A stretch of DNA of 6,194 nt from NCBI GenBank assembly GCA_018663815.1, contig JABJPQ010000030.1, positions 1 to 6,194 of the forward strand. Reading direction: 5' to 3'. Source of the stretch: Halobacteriovoraceae bacterium (GTDB lineage Bacteria; Bdellovibrionota; Bacteriovoracia; Bacteriovoracales; Bacteriovoracaceae). Position numbers and translations under genes: made by a program. The notes beneath the pieces are model-generated. The model saw only the letters and a list, made by a program, of their open reading frames with translations, made no database searches and had not been told where the DNA came from. Positions 5,458-6,194 of the stretch are shown piece by piece. Each line of letters starts with the position of its first letter. Position 1 is the stretch's first letter.

Positions 5458-6194
5458 TATAATAATACTTAAAGCTTCTCCGCCACCAATGCAAATAGCG
5501 GCACAACCTAGCTTAGCATTTTTTCTTTCCATCGCATTTGTTAATGTTAATAAAATTCTAGCGCCACTTGCACCAATTGGATGTCCTAAACTAACGGCTC
5601 CTCCAAAAACATTAACTTTACTTTCGTCTAATTGTAACTCTTTCATTGCAACCATGGTAACAGCGGCAAAAGCTTCATTTATTTCCCATAGATCAATATC
5701 ATTAACTGAGAGATTTAGATTTTTTAAATTTTTATTTATGGCCGCTACCGGTGCTATTGTAAACCATGTTGGCTCTTGAGCGTGCCCGGCCCATCCTAAT
5801 ATTTTAAACTTTGCTTGCTCTTTATATTCTTCTCCGGCCAGCACAAGTGCTGTAGCTCCATCATTAATAGTAGAGGCGTTTGCTGCTGTAATTGTCCCAT
5901 CTTTTTTAAACGCAGGTCTAAGCGAAGAAATTTTATCAAATCTAACCTTTCCCGGTCCTTCATCATCTTTAACCTCAGTTTCACCTTTTCTGCTTTTAAT
6001 CACAACAGGTGTAATTTCAGACGCAAATACTCCGTCTGCTTGAGCAGCTTGAGCACGTTTAAAAGAGTTAATTGAAAAATTATCTTGGGCCTCCCTCGTT
6101 AAATCAAATTTTTGAGTACATTCCTCAGCACAATTTCCCATTGGTTGATCAGAGTAAACATCCCACAACCCATCCCATTGCATTGAATCCTTAA
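5446..6194 (-). CDS. Thiolase (acetyl-CoA acetyltransferase family), C-terminal two thirds
   Basis: Thiolases join two acyl-CoAs into a 3-ketoacyl-CoA or split one with CoA, in fatty-acid oxidation or acetoacetyl-CoA synthesis. About 248 codons are visible; the family is about 390 residues, so roughly 140 N-terminal residues, including the nucleophilic cysteine, lie beyond base 6194. The frame continues through the ATG at 6183 to the window edge (KDSM), so that ATG is internal, not the start. Counting from that Met: DGLWDVYSDQPMGNCAE (4-20), the typical stretch after the catalytic loop; NASTINDGATALVLA (102-116); NEAFA (169-173); GGAVSLGHPIGASGAR (194-209) with the catalytic His201; and CIGGGEA (231-237) with the second catalytic Cys231. 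All visible active-site elements are intact. The visible part does not settle acetoacetyl-CoA thiolase versus a longer-chain beta-ketothiolase. It stands directly upstream of the cNMP-binding gene, probably in one operon. Confidence 0.94.
   Translation of the reverse strand, partial: KDSMQWDGLWDVYSDQPMGNCAEECTQKFDLTREAQDNFSINSFKRAQAAQADGVFASEITPVVIKSRKGETEVKDDEGPGKVRFDKISSLRPAFKKDGTITAANASTINDGATALVLAGEEYKEQAKFKILGWAGHAQEPTWFTIAPVAAINKNLKNLNLSVNDIDLWEINEAFAAVTMVAMKELQLDESKVNVFGGAVSLGHPIGASGARILLTLTNAMERKNAKLGCAAICIGGGEALSIIIERL

Noticed and set aside
5446..6183. A short 245-residue thiolase starting at the ATG at 6183
   Set aside because: The frame continues upstream to the window edge with family-typical residues (KDSM), and the catalytic N-terminal domain is missing, so the gene is cut by the window, not short.

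Overview
The window is AT-rich (estimated by eye at about one third G+C) and gene-dense. It holds seven protein genes and no gap longer than about 200 bases. Low G+C, many lipoproteins, a GYF-PilZ protein, a Ser/Thr kinase with a GGMA-type glycine loop, a von Willebrand A lipoprotein and a cyclic-nucleotide-binding protein together resemble the low-GC Bdellovibrionota (Bacteriovorax/Halobacteriovorax/Peredibacter type). This is an inference from gene style; no rRNA or marker gene is present to prove it. I saw no tRNA, rRNA, CRISPR array, insertion sequence or phage gene.

Layout. (1) 1-453, minus strand: N-terminal part of a Ser/Thr protein kinase that leaves the window exactly after its HRD motif. 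(2) 454-551: a 98-base leader with a small inverted repeat and a good ribosome binding site for the kinase. (3) 552-2744, minus strand: a compact three-gene operon transcribed toward the kinase. It encodes a GYF-GYF-PilZ protein (putative c-di-GMP effector), an alpha/beta hydrolase of the monoacylglycerol-lipase type, and a small lipoprotein of unknown function. Neighbouring genes overlap by 8 and 4 bases. (4) 2745-2943: a divergent intergenic region with a long hairpin-like inverted repeat, scattered copies of an ACCTWA motif, a 10-base tandem repeat and a 12-base palindrome. (5) 2944-4371, plus strand: a lipoprotein with a von Willebrand A domain and an intact DxSxS metal site. (6) 4368-5444, minus strand: a protein with a CRP-like cyclic-nucleotide domain joined to a long C-terminal region I do not recognise. 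Its stop codon overlaps that of the vWA gene. (7) 5446-6194, minus strand: the C-terminal two thirds of a thiolase, one base upstream of the TTG start of the cyclic-nucleotide-binding protein.

How they may work together. The thiolase and cNMP-binding genes look like one transcription unit, suggesting a link between acyl-CoA metabolism and a cyclic-nucleotide signal. The PilZ, hydrolase and lipoprotein genes look like a second unit in which c-di-GMP could control an esterase/lipase and an envelope protein, with a Ser/Thr kinase just downstream. These functional links are inferences from gene order. The individual domain calls rest on motifs visible in the translations.
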